This document shows, one piece after another, positions 45,292-57,996 of a stretch of DNA of 64,000 nucleotides (within the stretch, counting starts at the first letter, position 1; every line of letters begins with the position of its first letter). The stretch covers positions 124,001 through 188,000 of the forward strand of contig JAPXFQ010001677.1 of assembly GCA_028564705.1 (NCBI GenBank). Direction: 5' to 3'. A program made the position numbers and the translations under genes. A model generated the notes under the pieces. That model had not been told where the DNA came from. It saw nothing but the letters and a program-made list of their open reading frames with translations, and did no database searches. Origin of the DNA: Apricaphanius iberus. Taxonomy: Eukaryota > Chordata > Actinopteri > Cyprinodontiformes > Aphaniidae.

Positions 45292-45616
45292 AGGGATACA
45301 ACAATGCCACTTTTTTCAAACAGATTCCATACCGATACTTGGATCTGAGTACTTGTGGATATCGAGTACCAGTGCAGATACTTCTACCACACAAAATGCA
45401 ATTCATTGGGAGAAAGGTTTTTATCTTCTTCTCTGCTTATTACAACAAATGTTGACGAATTAGATAAAAAAGAAAATATTACTAAAAATTACCACAAAAC
45501 TAAAATTTCAAGAAAAAATAGGCACATTTTAAGAACAAGTTTGTGAAATCAGTTAACTAGACGATACAGATACGATTTATCTGTCCCGATATCTGTATCA
45601 GAATCGGTGCATCCCT
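45292..45616 (-). mobile_element. hAT-like MITE, CGATA-rich family, copy 3
   Basis: Starts AGGGATACAACAATGCCACTTTTTTC and ends GAATCGGTGCATCCCT, same orientation as copy 2. Shares CCATACCGATACTTGGATCTGAG and TATCGAGTACCAGTGCAGATAC. Confidence 0.75.
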
Positions 45617-45727
45617 TTCAATAATTTTAGTTACTTAGCCTTTCATGAGACAAAGAAAAAGGGACCTCATTTTTTAAGTCTATTTTCCCCCCATGTTATT
45701 AATTCATTTTTAAATCTCACAGTTTGT

Positions 45728-45822
45728 GCCTAAATATTTCATTAGAAAGCAAAATATTTAGTTTTCAAACTAAATATTTAGCATCAATCAACATTTTTTA
45801 ACATCAAAACTAAATATTTAGG
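45728..45822. repeat. cluster of AT palindromes (CTAAATATTTAG)
   Basis: The 12-bp palindrome CTAAATATTTAG occurs intact at 45770-45781 and 45810-45821, with partial copies at 45730-45740 and 45751-45761. Confidence 0.8.
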
Positions 45823-46784
45823 TTGAAACTGTCCCATTTATAAATGAATAGCTAACATGGAAGGAAATATGCTTTAGAAAAACACCCGATACAAATTGTT
45901 AGTATTCATTTTTCACTGTGTAACTTTACTCAGTTATGCACCCCATAGATTTCTACTGATTCATTTGTGTACAGTAAAAAAGTGAATATTAGAAAAATAA
46001 ATATTGTTTTATAGGAAGACTGCAGCAGTTCATGAGCTCCTGTTTACCTCCACCTAAACTAGAGGCAGTCAAACATTTGGCTCAACTAAATATGTCACTC
46101 TGGTCTGCCAGGGCAGCCGTGTCCAAAGCACTGAAAGGCGGGCTGGTGGTTGGACAGTCTCCCGTTCACTTCCACTGGTTGAAGGGCTTAATGAGCACTC
46201 TGGCTCAGCAGAGGCAGAGGACTGCCAGAATTTTTTGTTTCAGACCATTTTGACACTCCAACCTGTTTCCCACACACTACCTGGATCAGAGCTCCAAAGG
46301 GCGAACAGAAACTGGAAATCTGTAATGCACCATATGGCAGCCGTAGCACGCTATGCGTAAAGCAAACAAACAGCAAAGAACAAAGCTGGCAACAGCACAT
46401 TTTTCTGCTCGTTTTCACACCTAGCAGTAGCTAAATGAGCCGCAAACTAAACGTTAGGGTAAAAGCTTCAGGACATCTTTTCTGTGGAGCCTTTTTAAAA
46501 GTATCCACACCAGGTTCAGTGTGTTTGATTCATTATACGCTATGTAATCTACTGAATACACATATAGCTATGAAATAAAACACAAACATTGGATTGGATG
46601 TCGTTTTCTCTTCACAACTAATTAAGTGGCATGCATTTGTATTGAACACAAAGAAAACACCTTTTCCAGCAGTTCCAGTCACAGATCTGAGGCTTAATAT
46701 TTTTACCCATTTGTCTATGTAAAATAAAAAGGACTTCAAGGACACCGTCCGTTAACATTAATTTTCCAAGTGTCACCAGCGAAA

Positions 46785-47605
46785 AGTAAATAGATTTAGG
46801 TCTAGACTTTGACTAGGCCATCATGCGGTTCCTGCTCCACATGGAACTGAAATGATCACCTATGTATGCATAACCAAATAGTGGGAACGTTGAATAGGTT
46901 TTAGACTTTTTAATTCTCAAACAGATGACTTCTCCTGCGGGTTTAGCTGTTGTTGTGGAGGCTGAATATCCACTCCAATGCCACACAGGAGACTAAAATT
47001 AAACTACACTTCAGCCCAAGTTTTTCAATCAGGAAACATTTCAACAATTAAAGCAATCAGAAGTCAAAAAGACTCTCTGAATAAGTCGATTTCTGATGCG
47101 TTCAGCGTCAGGAGAGCTTGCAGCAGGAAAACAGCAGCAGGCGTCAATGATTTGCACACATCATGCTCTTTGGAGCGCGTCTAGCGAGCCGCATCAGTCA
47201 CAGTCACGCTTCAAAGCCTTGGTAACTTTTCAAAGTCAGCTCCCGGTCAGCGAGATGCCTTGAATATGGTGTCTGGGAATATTTTCTTTGATTGATTGAT
47301 TTACCTGGACTCCATGGTTCAATTTAAAAGTATTTGAGTATTGTCATCCTGTGATGGACTGGCGACCTGTCCAGGGTGTACCCCGCCTCTCGCCCGTTGA
47401 CAGCTGGAGATAGGCACCAGCGCCCCCGCGACCCCTTGAGGATTAAGCGGTTAAGAAAATGGATGGATGGATGGAGTATTGTCACCAAGTGGTCAAAGGT
47501 GCGAACACTAATGTTTAAAAATGACAGATCTTCGGATTATTCAGTCACTGTGTAAAAAAACCCCATAAAATATGGAAAATATTCAGTTAACGAGACCACT
47601 TTAGA
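46785..47605. mobile_element. decayed Tc1-like element, related to 32.5-33.1 kb, with SINE tail inside
   Basis: GATTTAGGTCTAGACTTTGACTAGGCCATC is the reversed Tc1 QSPDLN region; further blocks match 32800-33060 in order. Interrupted by the SINE/L2 tail at 47347-47473. Confidence 0.5.
47347..47473 (+). mobile_element. 5'-truncated SINE/L2 tail
   Basis: GTGATGGACTGGCGACCTGT, CCAGGGTGTACCCCGCCTCT, GGATTAAGCGGTTAAG and ATGG repeats. Exact 11-bp duplication GAGTATTGTCA at 47336-47346 and 47474-47484. Confidence 0.88.
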
Positions 47606-47687
47606 TAACGGCAATACATTTATTTAAAAAATCGGCATCTGCGTTAAAAAATACAAAAAACCAATACATATCGGTCCTAGTCCTCCG

Positions 47688-48876
47688 TAGGAATGGGTAA
47701 CGATAGTGGTGCCATTATGGCACCAGTTCTGACATAAACGGTACTAACCAGACCAAAAAGCAACACATGTCGGTGCCTTATTTCAGTTCTTTTTTCCCCT
47801 CCGGAGATGTCAAACACTGGATTCTAGGAATGCCATCAGCCAAAAGCGATTCCCTATGTCAACAGAAAAGGTAAACATGGCTATCTTTGTGCAAAAAAGC
47901 TGCTAAAAGTTCGGGCTGTCAAAAATTAACAAACCAACGGGGGTCGATTAATTCCTAGAATAAACTTTTTTTCGTCCTTTTTTTTTTATGCAATTAATGC
48001 ATGCACAGAACACCACCCTATTTATAAGTCGACCCAGACCACATCAGCTCTCCTTCCTAACCAGCCAAACTGCGGTTTGTTGTGCAGCAGCATGTGTTTG
48101 TGATCCTAAATGACATGTGAATGTATTATTATAATTATTATTGGCGTATTAGCTTTGTGGCGATATGATAAACTCATAAGTTATCTGTGGGAATTATCCT
48201 ACTGCTTCGGATGTCAGCTCGCTGTGTTTTTTTAAATGCTCCATATTTATGTTGATTTATGCATGCTGGTTCTGTGATGTTTTCAGACTTAAATTAGTGC
48301 TAACTATTAGCGGAAGTAGCTGTTTACATCTTCACAATAAGAGCATTTATTTCCGGTTGTGTTGAACTGGAAAATCTGCTGAGTTTTTACTTTTTGGAAA
48401 ATGGTGCAAAATTGTGACATTAGATTACTAAGTGTATATTACATTTAATTTACGTGATGTTTACACAGACTGCCGATATCTAAATGTTCATATATATTGG
48501 TTAGTTGTACCTCCATTTGTTATTATTTTTCATATGTTCACATATATATCTTCATATGAGACCATTGTGGAGTTCGAAACATAAAAAAAAGATTTCTCCT
48601 ATACTTAATTTAAAAAAAGAACGAGCAACTACAGCTAGATTTGTCCTTTATTTACACTGAAAATTGTAGTTTTTTTGTCATACCTTAGAATGTTGATTAA
48701 TTCACAACTACCCTGTGATTAATTAGATGTAAAAAAATTGTTGGCCCAACTAAACACAAAACAATAATTTTTGGATGAAGTTGCTATGTTTTCCATTCTT
48801 TAAGCACTGTTTCAAGCACGTTTAAGCACCGACTTGGCACCGGTATCGGATAAAACCTAAATGATGCCCATCCCTA
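47688..48876. mobile_element. hAT-like element (1,189 bp) with another element nested inside
   Basis: Ends TAGGAATGGGTAACGATAG and GATGCCCATCCCTA. Flanked by 8-bp near-duplicates GTCCTCCG (47680-47687) and GTCCTCAG (48877-48884). GGTGCCATTATGGCACC near the left and CTTGGCACCGGTATCGG near the right are typical of this family. The middle (about 47920-48750, GGGCTGTCAAAA...TTGTTGGCCC) is a second element related to 640-1592. Confidence 0.75.
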
Positions 48877-48884
48877 GTCCTCAG

Positions 48885-51130
48885 CTGAGCAAAAGGGCAT
48901 TTTGTTATCCCAAAGTCCTTCAGCTCAAAGTACATAAAAAAAAAATAATCCGGTCTAATAAAAGCTGGGTACATAAAGTAACTAAGCAACAGAGAGCTGA
49001 GAAAAGAAAATAAGGTGACAAAACAGCAGAGGCTGCTCTTCCTTCAACAGCCTGAAGACGACGGGTTGACCTTGAAGGCACCGTGTTTTTATATAGGGGT
49101 GTCATAGTAAAGGATGACAAATAGAAATAAATCTTTTACTCTATTTTCTATAAACTTGCTCAGATTTTGCGTTCTGAGCACTTCAAGTATCCCGTTTGAG
49201 GCCGAGCTCGTCGAAGCAACTAGTTTTTCTCCTAGAATTTTTTAATTCACTTTATGTTTCTCACTTGGAGGCTGAAACATTAAAGTCGCCTCTTCAAAAC
49301 TCGAGAGTAAACTGTGAGGTTCGAGAGCAAAAATAAACAACCATTAGCATAAGTTTATTTTCCCTAATAAGCTGTGGGACTTTGCAGAATAAACTGAGGT
49401 GACCTTGGCTGTCTGTTTCAGGCCGCCTGGGAAGCTAAATGTGTCGTTACAGATGTATCTCGAAAAGCATGATGATTAGTTGCCCAGAAAGAGGTGAAAA
49501 GCAGCCGTGGGATTCCTTCCTAGAAATGAGAGAAGCTTTTAGGCATCGGGGTGCTTCATTATGGTTTTATCTACAGGGCCAGTCAGCTTGACCTTCTGCA
49601 AAAGCAGCTGCTTGGTTGTACTTTTGAAAGACAAACGTACAGTAATACAAACAGTACATGTCTGTGTGCATCTGTTAATGTATTATATACTTATAAAATT
49701 ATTTCATTGCACACCGTGGCCTTGCTGCAGGGAGTCTGTGCAGATCTGAACTGCTGCTGGAACACAGCATCCCTTACAGACAGCAATGGAACAGCGCTCC
49801 AACACTCCCTGCAACGTTACGGAGGATTCTCCACACACCTAATGAACAGGAGGGCTTTCAAATGCCAGCGGCCTGACAAGACAAAATGTGATAGGGAATG
49901 ACACAAAGCCATGCGCTACATGTGCAGCAACACCATTTGTTCCCTCTCTCCTTGTGATGGTTTACATTTGGCTGGGAAGATCGTCTTTGAAAAATGCATC
50001 AGAATAAAACCGTGAACATCTCTGCGTACGGTGTCTTCTGTAGTGGCAGCGCTCTGAATGGTAGCACTCCTGTTATGCAATGCAAAGCATTATGCATCCC
50101 TGGAGGGACAGAGGGAAGATGAAGACACAAAATATGCACATCCTCTTAAGTGAAAAGCAAAGAACCAAACGGAAGCTGAGTGAGAAAAGAGGATGTTTAG
50201 ATTGAAAGGCACATAATCAATACTTACTTTGCATGCCTTGCTACGGGGGAATTACATTTTCCCCTGCCCCGACACAAAATTTTAATAACCTTTTCTTTTC
50301 ATATAGTAAATTATTCATCAGATCTTTAAAAACACAGCCGTAGAAGTAGATTTCAGAAGGAATGGGTTTGCAAATATTAATAAAACCTTTGCTCTAAGGA
50401 TGGTGGATAATAGAGGCGTTTATTATTTTTTCCTTGTTCTCTTAAATCTATTTTTCCCTTGTTGCTACTTTTAATGCAACAGAGAACATATCTCTTTTCC
50501 AGCACTAATCCCCTCTATTAAATTGCTCCCTCCTCCAAAATCCATACTATATTTCATATTCTATTACAGCTAAAAAGCTTTGTAATTTTGCAGATCTTCT
50601 GAATTACTTTAATACTACAGAACCCACCCTCTACCTCATCTTTATTTTTAGTGAACAGTTCAAGGAAAATTGATTTGGTTCTGTAAATCTGGCCCACAAG
50701 CAGCTTCTTCCTGGGGATAATAAACTTGGAGTGAGATGGAAAAGCGACTGAGAAGCAGACGCTACGTTAACCACTGCGGGAGAGCGATCTGTATTCATGG
50801 GGGTTCGGGATGTTGGTGAGTGCTCTATGAATGTTGATCATGCTCTGTCTGCATCTGTTCCTCATCCACGGTCGAATAAAGAAAGAAGCAACTTGATTTC
50901 ATCTTCAGCATGACAATCACAGATCGACATGATTGTCAAAATACAGAAAAAACAGCGTCATTATCCGTTTGAGGGGAATAGTAACATTCATTCATCCATT
51001 TATTCAAAGAGGGGGTGAGAAATTTCACCATTGTCTTTCATTAATATCTAAGCAATATTTTTTTTTCTTCTGAAAACAGAAAATACTATTGCATAAGTGA
51101 TTTAAAACTGATGAAAGTTTCTTCTGTATT
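48885..51130. other. mostly non-repetitive intron stretch
   Basis: One of the longest stretches without recognisable mobile DNA. Includes an ATGCAA/ATGCAT cluster at 50075-50097 and a 116-codon frame (49551-49901) without motif. Candidate for conserved non-coding DNA; not tested. Confidence 0.35.
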
Positions 51131-51590
51131 CTTTAGGGGTGTAAGGGTACCTGTGTTCATATTCATACTTTTCGGTACGGACATGAACATCTGCAGAATG
51201 TTTATGTGAGGAAGTCAGAGGGTAGAGCAACATTTCCGCAGGGAAACTTTAAAAAGAGACACCAGAACAAAACAGAAAGGATTCCCAGCTATCACTAAAC
51301 TTTGCTATCTGGGAACATTAATGGTTTCTCATGCAGCCACAGTGGAAAAAGAACGACCGAACCGAACCAGAACTTTGACAGTGAACGCATCTTTCAATGA
51401 ATAGAAACATCTCTGATACTTGAGAAAAAACAGCCGACGTCACCATGGATACCAGTAGCATCCAATCAGACCAGGCTCAAGTTGGTGAAATTCGTGTTTG
51501 TTGGAGTACAGCTCGGAAATGTCAAAACAACTCCAAAGTGATTAATGTAGGTTTTATTCTTCAATATGGGAAATGTATTATTTAAATTAC

Positions 51591-51695
51591 TGCGATGGAC
51601 TGGCGATCTGTCCACGGTGTACCACGCCTCGCCCGTTGACAGCCGGAGATAGGCACCAGCCCCCCGGTTCAGAAAATGGATGGATGGATGGATGG
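51591..51695 (+). mobile_element. 5'-truncated SINE/L2 tail inside hAT-like copy B
   Basis: TGCGATGGACTGGCGATCTG, CGCCCGTTGACAGCCGGAG, ATGG repeats. Exact 14-bp duplication ATTATTTAAATTAC at 51577-51590 and 51696-51709. Confidence 0.9.
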
Positions 51696-51749
51696 ATTAT
51701 TTAAATTACAACTCACCCCCAAATCCAATGTATTTTTTGCTGATGAGTG

Positions 51750-51801
51750 TGGATGGATGAATGGATGGATGAATGGATGGATGAATGGATGGATGAATGG
51801 A
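51750..51801 (+). repeat. (GGATGGATGAAT)n minisatellite
   Basis: About four 12-bp units of GGATGGATGAAT; a local expansion of GATG/GAAT tetramers. Confidence 0.9.
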
Positions 51802-52189
51802 AAGTGGAGCACCCTCATAAGTAAAAACTTTACACTGCACTTGAGTTCGAACTCTGAACTGTGATTTTTTGTACCGTCACAACCCTATCACTTTTCATTG
51901 TCGCTTTGTGGTCCTCTGACTGAAAAAGCGCTATTTATGTCTGCTTGTACTATTTTGTTTTTTAAATTATGGAAATTAATAAAATTAAATCAATTAAGTC
52001 ATTTAAAGGAAGGAATTGAGGGAGGAAATGTTCTCTGTTTTAATGCTGATCAAAGAAAAAAAAGCACATTTTTATTTATTAAAGTGTACTTAAAACATAC
52101 TGCACTGTGATTTTTTGTACCGTCACAACCCTAGCACTTTTCATTGTCGCTTTGTGGTCCTCTGACTGAAAAAGCGCTATTTAAATGCA

Positions 52190-54240
52190 GGCCATTTGCA
52201 ATTTACAGTCGTCATTAGATGAACACCTACTTGTGTCTCATCCTTAAGCTTATAACTTTAAACCCTTTTCACCCCTTCAGGTCTAAATGCTTCATTTTAA
52301 TCTTTCAGGTGTGACGGCTACAATGACAATGTGCTGTGTGCATCGCCGCTTCTGTCAGGTTACATTCAGGCTTTCATTTTATGACTGACTCCCAAATGAT
52401 ATAACCTTCAGTCAGCTTTCGAGAAGAACGGAAATCTTTTGACATTCTCTTCTCAATTTGCCCAATATTGTGTACAACAATAAAAAGCACTCAGCTCTTA
52501 GCAGCACATGTTCCCCTGCTACCACCAACATGCATAGGCAGCTAATAAATGTCACCTTCGCCATAAAGGTCAGGCTTTAGTGACGGTCAGACACGGAAAA
52601 GCGTCCCAGCAATTCTCTCTTTTTAACCGCCTCATTGAAGGTGTCTCTGAAGCTGACATGTTAATTAGCAAAGTGGGGAAATGGACTGTGAAACTAGCCT
52701 TTTCTGGTCAGCCAACCTTTGAATTCCCATCAGCTCCACATCTGGATGCACTGGAAAGCACAAAGAGACGTATCATTAAAGTATTTCTGGCCAAAAAGCC
52801 CTGTCGTATTATGATGTAATCGCAGCTGTATTATTCACAAGCCTGAGGATGTAGGGAGGGAAGGAAAAGCAACGGCGGAAGCTCAGAGTATAAATAAAAC
52901 TTTGCTCCAGAAGGTGGTGCAACACCGACTGCACCTCACCAAACTTCCAGCTCTGAGTAAAATCTGCTTCAGTGCCGGGAATGATTGACGGCTTCTGTCG
53001 GATTAGACATCACCCTTCACAGATACACAGCACCTGCTTACAGGGGACGGCACGGCAACATGTTTGCCTGACTAACAGAGGATTTATGCCTTTTTAGCAC
53101 TTATCATTCATGAACTTTAAATGCTAATTCCTTCAAGATCACATAGGGTAATCCCCAGTGAGTGGGGGATGACAAAGAGGCCGTCTCCAACTGCAGCAGT
53201 GGGAAGTCTTGGATCATTGGGGTAAAGTGGGACAGACTTCTTTGAGTAAAGCAGCCGACTCCAACGCCTCCCAGTCCGGTAAAAATGTGCATATTTTATC
53301 ATTCTTAATTCAGTAAGCCGCTAAAGTGATCTGAGGTTTGAAAATCATCACCAGTAATTCATTTTAATGTCATTATACAACCTTTATTTGAAGTAGAAGT
53401 TTGAATTACCCGTATTAAGGAAGTTGTTTCTGACACTTCTTAGACATTATCTTACAGGTAGGTAGAGGACCAAATAATTGTTCTCAAGTCAAAGTATCAC
53501 TGCTTCAATATATTTTTAATTAGATGCCATTACATAATTTCTAGGCAAACACTGCTCCGGATTGGCACCTTGTCAGTCTGGCTTTTAGATTTAAGTCTAA
53601 ACCCAGAACAACAAATGACACCAGCAGGGACTGACGTTGTGTCAAAGTCCCTCTAGTATAAAATATGGTAATTTTAAAAGATCGAACAGCATTCTGTTTG
53701 GTTGTAAAAATAACTCTGCCCTCTTCCTCAGAATCTCTTACCACATTTCTGATCTGCTTTTGTAGCAGCAAAGAAAGGCTGAAAGCAAGGACAGCAGAAC
53801 CAGAACAGGGACAGAGCATCAAAATCATTAAATATGTAACAGTTTTAGCAAAGTGCAAAAGCCTAAATTTGTTCTTAAAACTCCTTTTCTTCTCTTCACA
53901 GACGGAGGAAATCACTGACATGTGTAGGGTGATCACAACACAAGAAACCCTTCACATCTCATCTTTAGTTAATTATATGATTCAAGTTGCTTTTTAAAGA
54001 GCTCACAAGGTTAGACTAAGTGATAAATGATCTTTCTTGGAGTCAGAGTATTATGAGAATTCATATCAAGGAGCTCAGCTCAGCAGCTCATTTGCAAATT
54101 AAATTCCAGAGTCTATGGAGTATTTCATCTTTTAATGTGACATACGATCACATGGTGACATAAAAGTGACTCTAAACACGCGTTGTCAAAAAAGGACATA
54201 CATGAAGCATGCTAAAAGCGTGTCTTCACTGCTCATGCTC
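52190..54240. other. no recognised gene or repeat
   Basis: Frames up to 131 codons (53541-53936, minus) lack motifs and overlap each other. Confidence 0.35.
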
Positions 54241-54245
54241 TTTAA

Positions 54246-54260
54246 CCCCCCCCCCCCCCC
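54246..54260. repeat. C15 homopolymer
   Basis: Fifteen C followed by AGGG. It looks like a pyrimidine tract plus AG, but no convincing exon follows. Confidence 0.9.
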
Positions 54261-54264
54261 AGGG

Positions 54265-55450
54265 ACCAGCCAGTCGTGTCTGCATGTATGCCTTTGGCGT
54301 CCACACCGGGGAACTGCAAAATGGGCTATGTCCAACTGTCAACCTCAAAGTAGGAAGACATGAACTGTGCACAAAAGTGGGTCATAATGTGTAAAATTTC
54401 TGCATCCCAGAATAATCTATGGTTGTACTATTGGAGCATAGCGACTCTCTGGATTCCTTTGTCCCTGGAGTCCTCATGAGGACCCCGACTCCCACAGAAA
54501 CCAGTCAGGTGCCCCTGTGGTCCGTCCAGCTCTTCAGCCTACAGCGGAAATTATGTATGCAAGCAAAAAGCTCCTGGCTACAATTTCCTGTCATGTTCTT
54601 CATAGACATCAAAGCAAAGCAAAGCAAAGAGGGCGAACGGAAAACTGCAGAGTTTGGGGTTTTGTGTGAGAGCTGGCAGCCGATGGGTCCATCATTTACT
54701 GAGTTAAACTTTAAAGAAGTTGTTAAAAATAGAAATGTGCCGTTTTCCAAGTATGCTGGCCGGAGTGATTATAGGTTTGGTGCCAAGGAGAACATGAAGG
54801 TAGAAGGAAATTTGTTAATGAATGTTTTTAGAGGCCTGTTGACCCTTGCTCTGCTCAGTCTGAACATTAAAATTTCAAAGGCATCATTTTTTATTTGTTC
54901 ATTCTTCCTCAGCCAAGGCCAAGAAGTGAGGTCGCAGTCCTAGAAGCCACGCCCACCCTAAGACTGTGATCCAGATAACGACCAAAATAAAATAACTTCT
55001 CCCTGGTCCCACAGCGGACATTTCCAGAAGATTTCACCAAAATCCATCAAAACCTTTTTCAGCTATGTTGCTAAATACAGACATACAGATCCTGGTAAAA
55101 ACGGTGGAGGTAAATACATGTATATGGAACGTTATTTTACTTCAGTAAATATATTCAGCAATACCAAACATAAACTCTTATATTACAAGTGTTTACTTCT
55201 TGTAATTTTGTTTATCCTGGTTTACAACCAATAAAATCAAAAAAACTAAGCTCCTTTGGAAGATTGGACTATTTGTCATTAGACCAATTAAACATATTTT
55301 TAATATAATAATATGGCCCCTCTGAACAGCGTTTCTATGCACTGTACAGCATGCTTTGCTTGAGGATACTTTTGTATTTATTACTACATCAACATGGCTT
55401 CCTCTCAACAAAAATCATTTCAATTCTTGTCTTTTATAAATGTTCGTTTA
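54265..55450. other. unrecognised stretch with a 174-codon open frame
   Basis: The frame at 54419-54943 is the longest outside the gypsy element. It has no motif, signal peptide or convincing splice context. 55020-55090 (TTTCACCAAAATCCATCAAAACC..TTTCAGCTATGTTGCTAA) is the end of a common fish repeat. Confidence 0.4.
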
Positions 55451-55454
55451 AGAT

Positions 55455-55525
55455 TTCTTTTTTTATTTCACCTTGAATTGCCTTGTGTTGAAAGTGTGCT
55501 ATACAAATTAAATTGCCTTGCCATA
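55455..55525 (+). mobile_element. LINE 3' tail
   Basis: CACCTTGAATTGCCTTGTGTTGAAAGTGTGCTATACAAATTAAATTGCCTTGCC in parts matches the standard teleost LINE 3' terminus. Confidence 0.65.
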
Positions 55526-55529
55526 ATTT

Positions 55530-57990
55530 GGTTTACTTTTAAAGCTCTGACTCACAATAAAGATCTCAATGCACTTTACAAGAAGTAAAAAAATACACAA
55601 TTCTCTCCAGTAATAATTAGACTACTCTAAACAAATTCCCTAAAGGGTTTAGTTCAGTCCACCACAATTCATCTTTCCCCTTTACTTTCCATTAACAAGC
55701 TAGGATAACATCAACCTTTAGCCTGTTAGAGGTGCCAGTGGACTGTCTGTTGGACAATTATCAATTCAGTAGCCTTTCCCATGATTGTCTTGATCACAAC
55801 ATGATCATAACATATTCATCTGATAAAAAACCAAACAGAATTACTCATACATATCAAAACGTTTTTAATTGACTGAAAAAATCGGCTTGACATAAATATA
55901 TGGAGGTCAAGTTAATGTTTCTCTACAGTTCTCATTAAACTAATAAATGCATTCGATCTCGATCCAATCTTTTAACTTCAAATCCGATCACATTAACACT
56001 TATAAAACTTAAATATATTTTTAGTAAGTAATTGAACGTAACTTTATATAATAATTATTAAACTAACAAGCATGACAATTTTTTGTAAATACAATCAAAT
56101 CAAAATCTTAGAGAATTAAAGGTTAGCTTCAGTTTAATATGTCAGACAAAAGTATAAAGCAAAAAACATACTTGGTATACAGTACTATTCAGAAAAGTAC
56201 TTCCAGCAGGCTATACGCTGGTGTGCACAATGATGCCCTCCACTGGCATTGGATGACATTCACTCCATATTTTTTAGTAAATACCAGAGTGGCAGAGGAA
56301 TATTAATAACAGCTCCATCTATTTCTGGAGATGTTGAACCGAATAAAAACGACTTAAATGACGTTTGGTTTGCACCGCTGCGGAGGTTTGAAATCTTGTG
56401 CAATTACCGTCAAATGTAACTAGGAGGTACTTTCGTAAAAAAAAACAAAAAAAAACCACCATGACTCATCAGCCAACGTAGCCGATTATAAATCCCCGAA
56501 AAGTATGAAATGATCTGCCTGATCTGATCTCGAGATTGGGATATCCCTAATTCATATTTAAAATCTGATGACCAAAGGAAGAAAGGGTCAACTAAGGCAT
56601 TAATAATTCATGTCTAATTTCAGCATTGAAATGAATTACTTGAAAAAAAGGAGCAGTAGGTTTGCCTGCTAAGCCGGTGAAGCCATGTGTCCCTCTGGCC
56701 CATATAATGCTCTAAGGTCAGCTGAAGTCCAACAAGCCACTGAGCTGATTGAGGTGGTTATATATAGATACCCCTGGCAGGCTAACTCTTTCTGGGGAGC
56801 ATGCTCTGTGACAAGGCATGCAGTGATTTAGTGCACAGTTTTTAATCTAAAATCAGCCAGTGGCATAATGGAGCCAGACTCTGTTCCATGACACAAACCA
56901 GAATAAGATTTCCCCTGTGGGTTATAGCAGATGAAGTGAATCAATTCAGAATAAATGAAGGATGATTAGACATTAATCGTCAGTGCAAAGGTGATGGGTT
57001 TAAGAGGTAGATCTGATTTGCAGAGTGTGAGGGGACAAAGTGTGCAGGTCAGCTGTTTACCTCCGCTGCTGAACTGGAGGCATGTAGGGGACTTTCAGGG
57101 CGCATGATGGAAATAGCTCCATAGGTAGATGTTGATGCCTGAGTGGGTGTGGGGGTGCTGCAGTGCATTGGAAAGGGAGAGCTGTGACAAGTTGCAGAGT
57201 GACCATCATACCAGTGCAGCAAGGGTCATAGTCTACTTTGGCTGCATTGTTTTTCAAGGTAAACCTGTGAGTAAAAATTACGAGATAATGCAACATTTAA
57301 AGAGAAAAAATAACTCATATGAAGTTTATTCAAATAAGGTCAGATTAATTTGAAGTAATTAAGAGAGTTGTAGTCAGGTGAGTGATTTATAACTTCTGTC
57401 AAACCCCAAAACAGATATCCCCGTAGATATGGACCAGAAACTGCTGAAAAATTCTGAAAAGTTTTCTTTTTCATCACTGTAAATATACTTTATAACCCTC
57501 TACTGAAAGGTACATTTACACTTACTTTTTGTCAGTAACTCAACTTTCCAAAGGAAGGCTTTTTATAGTTTGTTGATTTGAAATCGGCAGTCTGAATTTT
57601 CTAGTATAGAGTTGGAAAATCAAACAGAGGTCTCGCTAAACAAATATAACGGCCCTCCATACAACACAGTTAAAATCTGCAGAGTATACCGTTTAGTTGC
57701 ATTATTCTAAACGAGAGACACACAGTGCTGTACGAGATGTATCTGTGAAAATATTAAATTTTGGTTAAATCCATATAATAGTGATGAATGCATTATGACT
57801 GGTGTAGATTCTCAGATGTTCAACAAGTTGTTTTTTCCCCAAAATGGTCCAAATACTTAAAGTTTTTTTTGTCCAGAGTCAGATTCTTATGACTGAAACG
57901 GATGACCACAAAGTTGCCACCCAGTCTGCCTAAAACACAGCATTGGTGTATACCAAAATATAACTATGTTAGTTTTTATTTATTACATGA
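55530..57990. other. no recognised gene or repeat
   Basis: AT-rich intron sequence. The pair of overlapping frames at 57057-57353 has no motif. Confidence 0.35.
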
Positions 57991-57996
57991 ATTTAA

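Larger units (their letters stand above)
51134..52135 (+). mobile_element. hAT-like element, copy B
   Basis: Starts TAGGGGTGTAAGGGTACC and ends GGTAC-containing GTACCGTCACAACCCTAG, mirrored. The interior shares many blocks with copy A (20540-21379) in opposite orientation. A SINE/L2 tail has inserted at 51591, and the terminal region occurs twice (51859-51937 and 52105-52183). Confidence 0.65.

Noticed and set aside
46800..46870. Possible start-codon exon of tspan9 (reverse strand, ATCATG...CATGG)
   Set aside because: The translation lacks the CCLKY.MF.FN motif and it falls within a Tc1-like remnant.
51750..51801. Regularly spaced 12-bp repeats, CRISPR-like at first glance
   Set aside because: Tandem GATG/GAAT minisatellite in a eukaryotic intron, with no unique spacers.
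54246..54300. C15 tract plus AG as a splice acceptor for a plus-strand exon
   Set aside because: The following frame has no known motif and no clear donor; a homopolymer run alone is weak evidence.
54419..54943. 174-codon open frame on the plus strand
   Set aside because: No recognisable domain, no homologue pattern, an overlapping minus frame, and no convincing splice sites. Chance length is plausible in 64 kb.
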